Below, piece after piece: positions 53,161 to 61,325 of a DNA stretch of 64,000 nt. Location: NCBI RefSeq assembly GCF_026339955.1, contig NZ_JAPEPW010000001.1, positions 124,001 to 188,000 of the forward strand, given 5' to 3'. The translations under genes were made by a program, and so were the position numbers. The notes beneath the pieces were generated by a model that worked only from the letters and a program-made list of their open reading frames with translations, was not told where the DNA came from and ran no database searches. The stretch is from Streptomyces sp. NBC_01549. Lineage in GTDB: Bacteria > Actinomycetota > Actinomycetes > Streptomycetales > Streptomycetaceae. Each line of letters starts with the position of its first letter. Position 1 is the first letter of the stretch.

Positions 53161-54396
53161 TCAGAACCAGTGCAGGCAGTGCGGGGAGCGCTCGGCGCGG
53201 AAGAGGGCGTCGGCGAGGGCGGCCGCACCCGGGCGGTGGGCCCGGATGTGTCCGGCACGTACGAGTGTGCTCGGTGCGGTGCCGCCGAGGTAGACCGAGC
53301 CCAGGTCGCTCACGTCCAGGGACAGGTCGGGCTCCCGGTCCGTCGGGACGCAGTCGGCCTTGCCGTCCCGGACGGTCAGCAGGTAACGGCCGTGCTCGCC
53401 GAGGAACGGGTCGTCGACGTCGAGGACGAGCTCGCCGTCCATGAACCAGCCGCGCGCGGTCAGCGCACGCGGGACGTCCAGCAGCCGCACCCAGAGCCAG
53501 TCGGTGTCGTCGTGCACCTGTGCGGCGCGGAAGTCCGCGAGCTGCCAGCGCAGCGGGTGGTCGGGCGCGACGTGCTTGAACACGACCTCATTGACCAGGT
53601 CGTGTCCCAGCACGAACCGGGCCAGGGCCGTGTGGGCGGAGTCGCCGGTGGCGATGGTCTCGTCGACCGTCAAGGTCCGGGACTCACCGATCGAGTAGTC
53701 GGCGTACCCGTCCGGGACGCCGTCGACGTCCCGGTGGACGGCGACGTGGCGCGGCGCCGGAGAGATCGGGGGCTGCCCCGCGCGCAAGGCCCACCAGCGG
53801 TGCGGCCGGGACAGCGCGCCGGGCTGTGCGCGGCGGTACCGGTCGTAGACCTCTTCCATGATCTCGCCGCAGTCGGCACGCCGTAGCAGCTCGACGGTGC
53901 CGGTGTCCGAGCCGGTCTGCGGGGCGTCGGCCGTTCCGCACGCCCGGGGGACGGCGAGGGCGCCCTGGTGGCGCGGTATCTTCAGCCGCCGTGTATAGGT
54001 CGCCGGTCCGTAGCCGAACCTGCGGTAGATCAGGGCCTCGGAAGCCAGCAGCACGGAGAGGAACTCCCCTCGGGCCCGCAGCTGCGCGAGCTGATGCCGC
54101 ATCATCGCGCTGAGCACGCCCTGGCGTCGGTGCGAGGGCAGGACGCCGACGGCGGTCACCCCGCTGACCGGGGTGAGGATCTCACCGGGCAGGGTGAGCT
54201 CGAAGGAGTACGCACCGGCGGTGCCGACGGGCCGTCCGTCCGCCGTGACGGCGAGCAGGTTGCGGTCCATCTCGAACGCCGCCCACCAGACCCCGCCGCC
54301 GTCCTCGGCCGGGGTGTCCGGGAAGAGCCCGAACGCGGCATGGAGTGTGTCGACGAAGACGTCAAGGTCCTGGTCGGTCGTAGGACGGATCTCCAT
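53161..54396 (-). CDS. Eis-like GNAT N-acetyltransferase
   Basis: 411 residues, the length and three-part architecture of the Eis family: N-terminal GNAT domain with VTAVGVLPSHRRQGVLSAMM (acetyl-CoA loop), a second degenerate GNAT domain, and a sterol-carrier-like C-terminal domain. It ends in HCLHWF, where the C-terminal Phe carboxylate is the general base in Eis. Family members acetylate amines, including aminoglycosides; the physiological substrate here is unknown. ATG 54396 opens with MEIRPTTDQD. Confidence 0.88.
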   Translation of the reverse strand: MEIRPTTDQDLDVFVDTLHAAFGLFPDTPAEDGGGVWWAAFEMDRNLLAVTADGRPVGTAGAYSFELTLPGEILTPVSGVTAVGVLPSHRRQGVLSAMMRHQLAQLRARGEFLSVLLASEALIYRRFGYGPATYTRRLKIPRHQGALAVPRACGTADAPQTGSDTGTVELLRRADCGEIMEEVYDRYRRAQPGALSRPHRWWALRAGQPPISPAPRHVAVHRDVDGVPDGYADYSIGESRTLTVDETIATGDSAHTALARFVLGHDLVNEVVFKHVAPDHPLRWQLADFRAAQVHDDTDWLWVRLLDVPRALTARGWFMDGELVLDVDDPFLGEHGRYLLTVRDGKADCVPTDREPDLSLDVSDLGSVYLGGTAPSTLVRAGHIRAHRPGAAALADALFRAERSPHCLHWF

Positions 54397-54598
54397 CACT
54401 GCCGCTGCCTCCCCGGGATACCGGCACCACGGCTCGTGGTGTCCCGCCACAGTGCAGCGTTGACCCGTGGCCAGGTCAAGCGAATTGCGGCCGGTCACGG
54501 AACTCCCGGCCTGCGCGCACGACTTCCTCCCGGGCCCTCCATGACCGGCCGCCGGCTCGTACCGCACGTGGCGGAGCGAGCCGGCGAACCGGGGCGCC

Positions 54599-55483
54599 TC
54601 AAGTCCAAGGTTGCGCACCCCCCGCCTGCGTGCCGCCCGCGGGCGGGCCCCAGGCGCCGGTGGAGTTGAAGCCCGGCGTCGGCGCGGACCTCGTATAGTC
54701 CGCCTGCACCGGAGGCAGTAGTCCTTGCGGGAAGGCGTAGGTGATGGGCACCACGACCTGGTCCACCGCCGTGGCCAGTCCCTCCCGGCACGCCGCGTGC
54801 ACCGCCTCCCGCATGGCCCGCACGCCCTCGGTGCGCATCATGATCCGCTCGGGACTCACGCGGCCCAGCATGGACGCGATCAGGTCCGCAACGAACCTGC
54901 CGACCAGGGCGTACCCGCGGCGCGAGCGCCACATCTGCCACCCCAGGTAGAGGCTCGTACCGTAGGAGAAGACCGAGACGTAGGCCTGGCAATTGCCCTC
55001 CGTCAGCACCAGGCGACTGCGGACCTGGTCCCGGCCCAGTCCGGTGGCGATGACTCGTTCGGCGCGGCCGATGGGGATGTAGCGACGTGCGAGCGTACCC
55101 GCGATGGAGACGTACGCCGAGTCGAGAGATCCGCTCCGGTCCGCCAGCAGGACCTGCCATTCGGCGATCGGTTCGACCAGGCGCATCCCGAGCAGAGACA
55201 CCCAGCAGACGATGCCCGAGGCGATGTACGCCAGCACGATCATGGCGGCGAATCCCTTGGCACTTCCTCCGGCAAGGAGGATGAGCCCGAAGAAGAAGAA
55301 CGGCAGGAACGCCAGGAACGAGGCGAGGAAGACGGAGACGATCAGCCGGAGCAGCAACTGCCAGCGGACCGTGTCGTTGAGGTAGGTCTCCACCGGGATG
55401 TGCTTCAGGTTCTTGTCGAGATAGGCGGCGTTGGCGTCGCCGCCTCTCCATCCCGGCGGGCTCGTGTATCCGTTGTCGTTCAT
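54599..55483 (-). CDS. Membrane protein of unknown function
   Basis: 294 residues. Two long membrane segments lie in the first 110 residues (LIVSVFLASFLAFLPFFFFGLILLAG and MIVLAYIASGIVCWVSLLG), then a soluble cytoplasmic domain of about 180 residues and a Pro/Gly-rich tail. No family recognised. It has no close operon partner; the neighbouring acetyltransferase start is 202 nt away. Confidence 0.65.
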   Translation of the reverse strand: MNDNGYTSPPGWRGGDANAAYLDKNLKHIPVETYLNDTVRWQLLLRLIVSVFLASFLAFLPFFFFGLILLAGGSAKGFAAMIVLAYIASGIVCWVSLLGMRLVEPIAEWQVLLADRSGSLDSAYVSIAGTLARRYIPIGRAERVIATGLGRDQVRSRLVLTEGNCQAYVSVFSYGTSLYLGWQMWRSRRGYALVGRFVADLIASMLGRVSPERIMMRTEGVRAMREAVHAACREGLATAVDQVVVPITYAFPQGLLPPVQADYTRSAPTPGFNSTGAWGPPAGGTQAGGAQPWT

Positions 55484-55736
55484 GTGTCCCGCCGGTCACG
55501 GATCCGAGGTAGCGAGGATTACCCACCGTCGATGGATGGTCACATACCTCCAAAGGTCTCGAAATTGCGACAGTCCAACTACATGGCACGAGTGCGGATT
55601 TGAGCGGGAAATCTTGAAGTATCTCGTCGGGCATACGGTCCGGGGCGTGGGAGATGGGGCGGGTCCCGGGCATGCGAGATGGGGCGGGGTCTCTGAAAGC
55701 CGCCGCCGCAGTCCGAAGGCAGCGGATTCGCGCTGG

Positions 55737-56456
55737 TCACCCGGCCGCGACGCTGAGGACCGGCCCGACGATGGACATGTCGCCGCTGAGCTGGGCGACC
55801 TGTGAAACGGTCACGTTCTCGAAGGTGATGGTGCGGGTGGGAACAGCGGGGTGGGAGAGCCACGTGGGCAGCGCGTCGGGTGTGACGGTGACCCTGCGGT
55901 CCGCCGGGAGCGGAGCGTCGCCCAGTCCGACGAGCGTGCCGGACAGCTTCTGGGCGTACAGGGTCACCACGTCCTTGCCCTTGACCGTGGATGTGGTCGC
56001 GGGCTTGGCCCGCAGACGCACCGCCGCGCGGCCGTGGCCCGCCGTCAGGTCGAGGTCGCCGAAGTCCAGCGACCGTGCGGTGAACTTCAGCACCCGCTTG
56101 GACCCGGCCGCGGTCCGGACGGTGACCACACCGCGGAAGGTACTGCCGCGGAGTACGAGTCTGTCGGCGCGCAGCACCCAGGGGACGTTCGGCGGACGGG
56201 CCGGCAGTTGGTCGACCGGCGTGCCGGCACCTGCCGGTGCCTTGGACGTGCGGATGCCGCCAGGGGCGAGCAGCGTCTTCGAGGCCGCTGGTGTGGCGTG
56301 TTGCAGGGCCAACGACAGGGCGGCCACTGCCGGCACCCAGACGAGAGGACACAGCAGTTGGCCGGTCAAGCGGCTCTTCACCGCACTGCTCGGACGGCAG
56401 GGCCAGGACTCCGGCCCGCCTGCCGCACAACCGGTCAGGTCGTCACTCGCCACCAT
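55737..56456 (-). CDS. Exported or membrane-anchored protein of unknown function, third gene of the DUF6230/DUF6114 operon
   Basis: 239 residues. A hydrophobic segment (about 30-50, LLCPLVWVPAVAALSLALQHA) acts as signal anchor; the rest is beta-rich and Thr/Val-rich, with LRADRLVLRGSTFRGVVTVRTA and FENVTVSQVAQLSGDM, resembling the beta-rich DUF6230 protein encoded two genes upstream. ATG 56456 overlaps the end of the DUF6114 gene by 14 nt, so it is co-translated. A role in the cell envelope is likely but unproven. Confidence 0.65.
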   Translation of the reverse strand: MVASDDLTGCAAGGPESWPCRPSSAVKSRLTGQLLCPLVWVPAVAALSLALQHATPAASKTLLAPGGIRTSKAPAGAGTPVDQLPARPPNVPWVLRADRLVLRGSTFRGVVTVRTAAGSKRVLKFTARSLDFGDLDLTAGHGRAAVRLRAKPATTSTVKGKDVVTLYAQKLSGTLVGLGDAPLPADRRVTVTPDALPTWLSHPAVPTRTITFENVTVSQVAQLSGDMSIVGPVLSVAAG

Positions 56457-56883
56457 GGTCCTCACCCGCGGGAATGGTCGTCGGAGGAATCCAGGCACAG
56501 GCCAGGGATCCGCCGATCAGGCCGGAGATCAATCCGATGAGGAGGCCCCCGAAATTGGCGACGGGAAACGAGATGAGGGCGAGCAGAATGACCGTGATCC
56601 CCGCGAATGCGCGCGCCTGCCGATGGAACCAGAGGGAGATGGCCAGGGCCACGAGCAGAACCCCGATGATCAGCGACCCCGCGCCGGCCGAGGTCGACAG
56701 CGCCAGGGGGATGGCGCCGAACTTCAAGTGCGCGTACGGAAAGTAGATGATGGGCAAGCTCGCCGCGAAGGTGAAAAGGCCTGCCCAGAAGGGCCGTTCG
56801 TTCCGCCAGGTTCTGAATCCTCGTCGGGCGTCGGTGGCGGCGGCACGCAAGTTCCGGCGTCTGCCGAATAGTTCGAAGAACAC
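56443..56883 (-). CDS. DUF6114 family membrane protein
   Basis: 146 residues with four membrane helices and the recognisable DUF6114 pattern FRTWRNERPFWAGLFT, PIIYFPYAHLKFG, GAGSLIIGVLLV and FGGLLIGLISGLIGG. GTG 56883 has GGAAAG 5 nt upstream. In Streptomyces this family is habitually paired with DUF6230, as here. Function unknown; possibly a membrane partner for the exported DUF6230 protein. Confidence 0.85.
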   Translation of the reverse strand: MFFELFGRRRNLRAAATDARRGFRTWRNERPFWAGLFTFAASLPIIYFPYAHLKFGAIPLALSTSAGAGSLIIGVLLVALAISLWFHRQARAFAGITVILLALISFPVANFGGLLIGLISGLIGGSLACAWIPPTTIPAGEDHGGE

Positions 56884-56960
56884 GTGGGCTTTCCGTGATG
56901 TTCGGCGGGCGGGAGTATGCGGCGAGCGGGGGCGAAGGGTGCGTGCTTCGTAACGATGGG

Positions 56961-57584
56961 TCAGAAGCACTCGTGGTGGCCTTGCCTGAGCCGCACATCG
57001 AGGTCCGGAACGTTGAACGTGGCGGCCGAGACCGCGACCGTGGTGAAGTGCACATCGCTCAGGGAGGCCGAATCCGCCTGCTGGGCAAAGCCGTCGGGAT
57101 CGAAGAACCGGGAGTTCCTGTCCCCTCGACTGATCGGGCCCTTGCTGACCGCTCCCGCCGCCACACCGATGTCGAGGTCGTCGAAATTCGCCTGTGAGCT
57201 CGACAGGGATGTCGCGTCGAGGAACAAGTTCTTCGCCTCGACCCGGCGCCGTTCGCCGCCGGTGACCCTCAGTGTGTACGGGCCCAGGACCGGGATCGGG
57301 ACCACCACGGACTGGCACAGCCCGCTGATCTCCGCACGGCTGGCGCCGGTGACCACGACCGGTACGAGGGCGCCCTTCCTGGTCACGTCCACCATGCCGT
57401 AGATGCTCAGACCACGGACGTCCAGAGTGTCCAGGGCCACCTGGAACTTCTGGCCGGAGATGAGGAACGACGCGGCCAGCGCTCCTTGCGCCATGCCGAT
57501 ACCGAGGGCCGCGGCGGCCATGACACTCGGGACGAGAACGGCGGCAAAGCGCTTCCAGGAGGTCCTGCCGGCGCGGTGCAGCAT
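56961..57584 (-). CDS. DUF6230 family exported protein
   Basis: 207 residues. N-terminal WKRFAAVLVPSVMAAAALGIGMAQGALAASF is a signal-like segment typical of DUF6230, once mislabelled cholesterol esterase. The rest is a beta-rich domain with KALVPVVVTG-type strands. GGAGGAG 5 nt upstream supports ATG 57584. It is the first gene of a three-gene unit; the gap to the DUF6114 gene is 77 nt. Confidence 0.85.
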   Translation of the reverse strand: MLHRAGRTSWKRFAAVLVPSVMAAAALGIGMAQGALAASFLISGQKFQVALDTLDVRGLSIYGMVDVTRKGALVPVVVTGASRAEISGLCQSVVVPIPVLGPYTLRVTGGERRRVEAKNLFLDATSLSSSQANFDDLDIGVAAGAVSKGPISRGDRNSRFFDPDGFAQQADSASLSDVHFTTVAVSAATFNVPDLDVRLRQGHHECF

Positions 57585-57776
57585 CCCGTCTCCTCCGGTC
57601 ACGACGTGGGCTCGCCGATGTCAGACACGGGTAGGCGACGTCCCTGTCTCTAGTGGCGGATCCTAGGCTTCCGGGCGGGGTGGCCGACGGCGCGCCAGGT
57701 CGGCCAGATGGGTGATGCGGTTTGCGTTACGGCATCCGGATGACGCGGGGCGCGGGGTCGCAGACTCAGCCGACGG

Positions 57777-60479
57777 CTACGTTCCCGGGCCGGGTCGGCC
57801 GGTGACTCGTGGCAGGGCCTGTTCGGCCCAGATCACCTTGCCCTGGGGGGTGTACCGGGTGCCCCAGCGCTCGGCCATCTGCGAGACCAGGAACAGGCCC
57901 CGGCCTCCCTCGTCCATGGTCGCGGCGTAGCGCAGATGCGGTGAGGTGCTGCTGCTGTCGGACACCTCGCAGATGAGCGTACGGTCGCGGATCAGCCGTA
58001 CGTGGATCGGCTCGGAACCGTAGCGGATCGCGTTGGTGACGAGCTCGCTGAGGATGAGCTCCATGCTGAAGCCGAGCTCGGACAGGCCCCACTCGTCGAG
58101 CTTCCGGGACACGGTGTCGCGCATCCCGGCCACGGCGGCCGGGTCGAGCGGCACGTCCCAGTCGGCGATCCGGTCGGACGGCAGCCCCCGGGTGCGGGCG
58201 ATGAGCAGGGCGACGTCGTCCTTGGGACGCCCGGGCAGCAGTTCGTCCAGTACCGCCTGGCAGCTCTCCTCGGGCGACCGGTCGGGGTGCCCCGCCAGCG
58301 CGTCGCGCAGCAGCTCCATTCCCACGTCCAGGTCGCGTCTGCGGTCCTCGATGAGGCCGTCGGTGTACAGGACGAGCTGGGCGCCCTCCGCGATGTCCAG
58401 TTCGGCGGTCTGGAAGGGCAGGCCGCCCAGGCCGAGGGGAGGCCCGGTCGGCACGTCCACGAACGTGACGGTTCCGTCGGGGTGGACCAGCGCGGGCGCC
58501 AGGTGCCCCGCACGTCCCATGACGCAGCGGCGCGTCACGGGGTCGTAGATCGCGTACAGGCAGGTGGCGCCCACGACGCCCGCGGCACCATCCGTGTCCC
58601 GCTCGTCCTGGTCGATCCGGCCGACCAGGTCGTCCAGATGGCTCAGCAGCTCGTCGGGGGGCAGATCGAGGGTGGCGAAGTTGTGCACCGCGGTCCGCAG
58701 CCGCCCCATCGTGGCGGCGGCGTGCAGCCCGTGGCCGACCACGTCGCCGACGGCCAGCGCCACCCGGCTGCCCGGCAGGGGAATCACATCGAACCAGTCC
58801 CCGCTCACGCCCGACTGGGCGGGCAGGTAGCGGTAGCCGACGTCGAGGGCGCTCTGCTCGGGCATTGCCCGCGGCAGCAGGCTGCGCTGGAGGGTGACCG
58901 CCAGCGCGTGCTCGCGGGTGTAGCGGCGGGCGTTGTCGATGCTGACCGCGGCACGGGCCACCAGTTCCTCCGCCAGTGACAGCTCCTCCTCGTCGAAGGG
59001 TTCGTGCTGCTTGTCGCGCCAGAAGTTGGCCATGCCCAGTACGACGCCGCGGGCCTGGATGGGCGCGGCGATGAGGGAGTGGATGCCGTAGTCCATGATC
59101 GCCTTGGTGCGCTCCGGGTCCTGCGCGTGCCAGCCCGTGGCTGTCGACAGGTCTGTCACCAGTTCGGAACGGCCGGTGCCGTAGCCGCGCGCCTGGGGCG
59201 TGGAGGGCAGAAAGTCGATCAGCCGGCCCTTTTCGTAGAGCGGATGGTCGTTGCGGATGCCGAACACTGCGGTGCGTCGCATGCCGGTCGCCGTGGGGGC
59301 GGGCTCGTCGCCGTGCAGCACGGCGTCGGCCAGGTCGACGGTGACGAAGTCGGCGAAGCGGGGTACGGCGACCCGCGCCAGCTCGTCGGCGGTGCGCCGC
59401 ACGTCCAGGGTGGTGCCGACGCCGAGTCCGGCGTCGTACAGCAGCTTGAGCCGCTCCCGTGCGACCTCCGCCCTGCCGGTGACCGCCTGCAGCTCGGTGG
59501 AGTCGCGCAGCGTCACCACCGTTGCCTCGATGCCTCCGTCGCGGCCCGTGGGCCGCTGGTTGACGGCCAGCAGCCGCTCCCCGGAGAAGTGCACCTCGTC
59601 GGTGGCCTCACGCCCGGAGACGAGCAGCTCCACCGTCCCGGCGTCGAGGTTCGACAGCTCCGACACCAGTCGTCCCTCGGCGTCGGGCGGCAAATCCAGC
59701 AGCCGTCTGGCCTCGTCGTTCGCCAGCAGCAGCCGCCCGTCGCCGGCGATGATGAGCACTCCTTCGCGCACGGAGTGCAGCACCGTGTCATGGTGGTCGT
59801 ACATGCGGGTCATCTCGTCCGGGGCCAGGCTGTGGGTCTGCCGTCGCAGCCGTCTGCTCATCAGTGCCGTCCCGCCGGTGGCCACCACGAGCGCCCCGGC
59901 CCCGGCGCCCAGGATGATCGGTAGTTGCCGGTACACCTGATTGGTCACGTTCTTGACCTTCAGCCCCGCCGACACCAGGCCCACCACCTTGCCCCCGGCG
60001 TCCTTGACGGGAACGGTGGCCTGTACCTCCTGGCCGAGCGGGCCGTGGACGCTTTCCATGTAGACCTTCCCCGCCAGCGACGGCCCGATGGTGCCCACGA
60101 ACCGTTTTCCGATCAGGCCCGGCAGGGGGTGGGTGTACCGGATGCCCTTGGTGTTCATGACCACGATGAAGTCGACGCCTGCGGCCTTGCGGGCCGCCTC
60201 GGTGAGCGGCTGGAGAATCTTGGACGGTTCGGGGCTCTCCAGGGCCGCCACGATCCCGGGAGAGTGCGCGAAGGTCTCCGCCGTGGCCACGGAGCGGCGC
60301 TTGGCCTCGGCGGTGGTGTCCCGCTCCGACTGCAGGGCGAGGGCCAACACACCACAGGCCACGAGCAGCACGACCAGGGCCACCTGAAGAACGAACACCT
60401 GCCCGGCTACACTTCGCGGGCTCCTGCTGACCAGTGGCCTGAGTGAAAGACGTCGAAAAGCGGCGAAACGATTCGCCAT
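57777..60479 (-). CDS. Membrane SpoIIE-type phosphatase with Cache, PAS, GAF and HATPase domains
   Basis: 900 residues. Two membrane helices (about 25-50 and 190-210) bracket a CitA/DcuS-like extracellular Cache domain (FIVVMNTKGIRYTHP, GKRFVGTIGPSLAGKVY, GKVVGLVSAGLKV). Then come a PAS domain, GAF domain, SpoIIE phosphatase (SGDWFDVIPL, VGDVVGHG) and C-terminal HATPase (ELVTNAIRYG, DEGGRGLFLVSQM). It would sense an external small molecule, perhaps a carboxylate, and act on an anti-anti-sigma factor. No partner gene is adjacent. Confidence 0.9.
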   Translation of the reverse strand: MANRFAAFRRLSLRPLVSRSPRSVAGQVFVLQVALVVLLVACGVLALALQSERDTTAEAKRRSVATAETFAHSPGIVAALESPEPSKILQPLTEAARKAAGVDFIVVMNTKGIRYTHPLPGLIGKRFVGTIGPSLAGKVYMESVHGPLGQEVQATVPVKDAGGKVVGLVSAGLKVKNVTNQVYRQLPIILGAGAGALVVATGGTALMSRRLRRQTHSLAPDEMTRMYDHHDTVLHSVREGVLIIAGDGRLLLANDEARRLLDLPPDAEGRLVSELSNLDAGTVELLVSGREATDEVHFSGERLLAVNQRPTGRDGGIEATVVTLRDSTELQAVTGRAEVARERLKLLYDAGLGVGTTLDVRRTADELARVAVPRFADFVTVDLADAVLHGDEPAPTATGMRRTAVFGIRNDHPLYEKGRLIDFLPSTPQARGYGTGRSELVTDLSTATGWHAQDPERTKAIMDYGIHSLIAAPIQARGVVLGMANFWRDKQHEPFDEEELSLAEELVARAAVSIDNARRYTREHALAVTLQRSLLPRAMPEQSALDVGYRYLPAQSGVSGDWFDVIPLPGSRVALAVGDVVGHGLHAAATMGRLRTAVHNFATLDLPPDELLSHLDDLVGRIDQDERDTDGAAGVVGATCLYAIYDPVTRRCVMGRAGHLAPALVHPDGTVTFVDVPTGPPLGLGGLPFQTAELDIAEGAQLVLYTDGLIEDRRRDLDVGMELLRDALAGHPDRSPEESCQAVLDELLPGRPKDDVALLIARTRGLPSDRIADWDVPLDPAAVAGMRDTVSRKLDEWGLSELGFSMELILSELVTNAIRYGSEPIHVRLIRDRTLICEVSDSSSTSPHLRYAATMDEGGRGLFLVSQMAERWGTRYTPQGKVIWAEQALPRVTGRPGPGT

Positions 60480-60606
60480 GTGACCTTTCTAGCACTGGTG
60501 ATCCCGAGCGGCCACGGCCCAGCCGTGACCCGTGATCGCCCGGGGACGCGCCCACCCGCCTAGGGCGGCGGCACGAGCCCGACCGGTGGCATCTCTCCGC
60601 TGTACC

Positions 60607-60618
60607 GTCTCCGGAGAC
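60607..60618. promoter_or_regulatory. 12-bp palindrome upstream of hypothetical gene
   Basis: GTCTCCGGAGAC is a perfect palindrome 19 nt before the ATG at 60638. Possible operator; low certainty. Confidence 0.3.
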
Positions 60619-60637
60619 GATCACCGCGAGGGGCGGG

Positions 60638-61144
60638 ATGACGAATGATCTCCGGTTCGGTTGGGAACTGAGCGGCACCGGTTGGGCGACCTGCCGCATC
60701 GCGGACGGCTCTTCGGAGCGGCAGGACACCGTCGGCTACTGCACCGATGCCCTGGCCGACCTGCTCCATGGCGTCGCGGGTCTCTACGGCACCTTCGCCG
60801 TCCAACGCTTCTCCTTCGACCTCGAACCGGCCGAAGTGAGGTGGGTCCTGCGCCGCAGGGGCTCGGACGTCGACATCACGATCTACCGGTTTCCCGACAT
60901 GTCCACGAGCCTCGACGCGCCCGACCGAGAAGGCACACCCTCCTGGACCTCCACACAGACCCGCGGCCTCCTCGGGCACGTCGTCATGGAGGCCGCGCAA
61001 TCAGTGCTCCGGCTCCACGGTGAGGACGGCTATCTGGCGCAGTGGGTCGAGCACCCGTTTCCCGTCGCCGCCCTTCAGGACCTCCGTCGACTGCACCTCC
61101 AGCACGACGGGTGTGAACGCGAGCACGATGTGGCGTTTCCCTAA
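60638..61144 (+). CDS. Hypothetical protein, stop codon inside MITE-like element
   Basis: 168 residues, soluble, acidic, with alternating strands in the first half and a helical second half (LGHVVMEAAQSVLRLHGEDGYLAQW). No family recognised. GAGGGG lies just upstream of ATG 60638. Its TAA stop (61142-61144) is the terminal CTAA of element B, so the native C-terminus may have been trimmed, extended or left unchanged by the insertion. Confidence 0.65.
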   Translation: MTNDLRFGWELSGTGWATCRIADGSSERQDTVGYCTDALADLLHGVAGLYGTFAVQRFSFDLEPAEVRWVLRRRGSDVDITIYRFPDMSTSLDAPDREGTPSWTSTQTRGLLGHVVMEAAQSVLRLHGEDGYLAQWVEHPFPVAALQDLRRLHLQHDGCEREHDVAFP

Positions 61145-61308
61145 GGGCTGTCCCGTAATCCCCGGCGGGCGCACGACGACAGCTACGGCACCTCGCCGCG
61201 TTGTCGGATCGCCCGAATACGCCCAGTATGAGGACGACCCTCCGCCTTGCGATGCACCGCATCTGACGCCGCGCGCTGATCCACCGGGGATTACGGGACA
61301 GCCCTTAG
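61141..61308. mobile_element. MITE-like element B with 25-bp TIRs
   Basis: 168 bp with perfect 25-bp terminal inverted repeats (61141-61165 and 61284-61308; ends CTAA and TTAG). Its core (61185-61272) is, in reverse orientation, about 90% identical to the core of element A (34340-34428) although the TIRs differ. No coding capacity. The left end supplies the stop of the upstream gene. Confidence 0.8.
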
Positions 61309-61325
61309 CCTGGACATGCCTGGGT

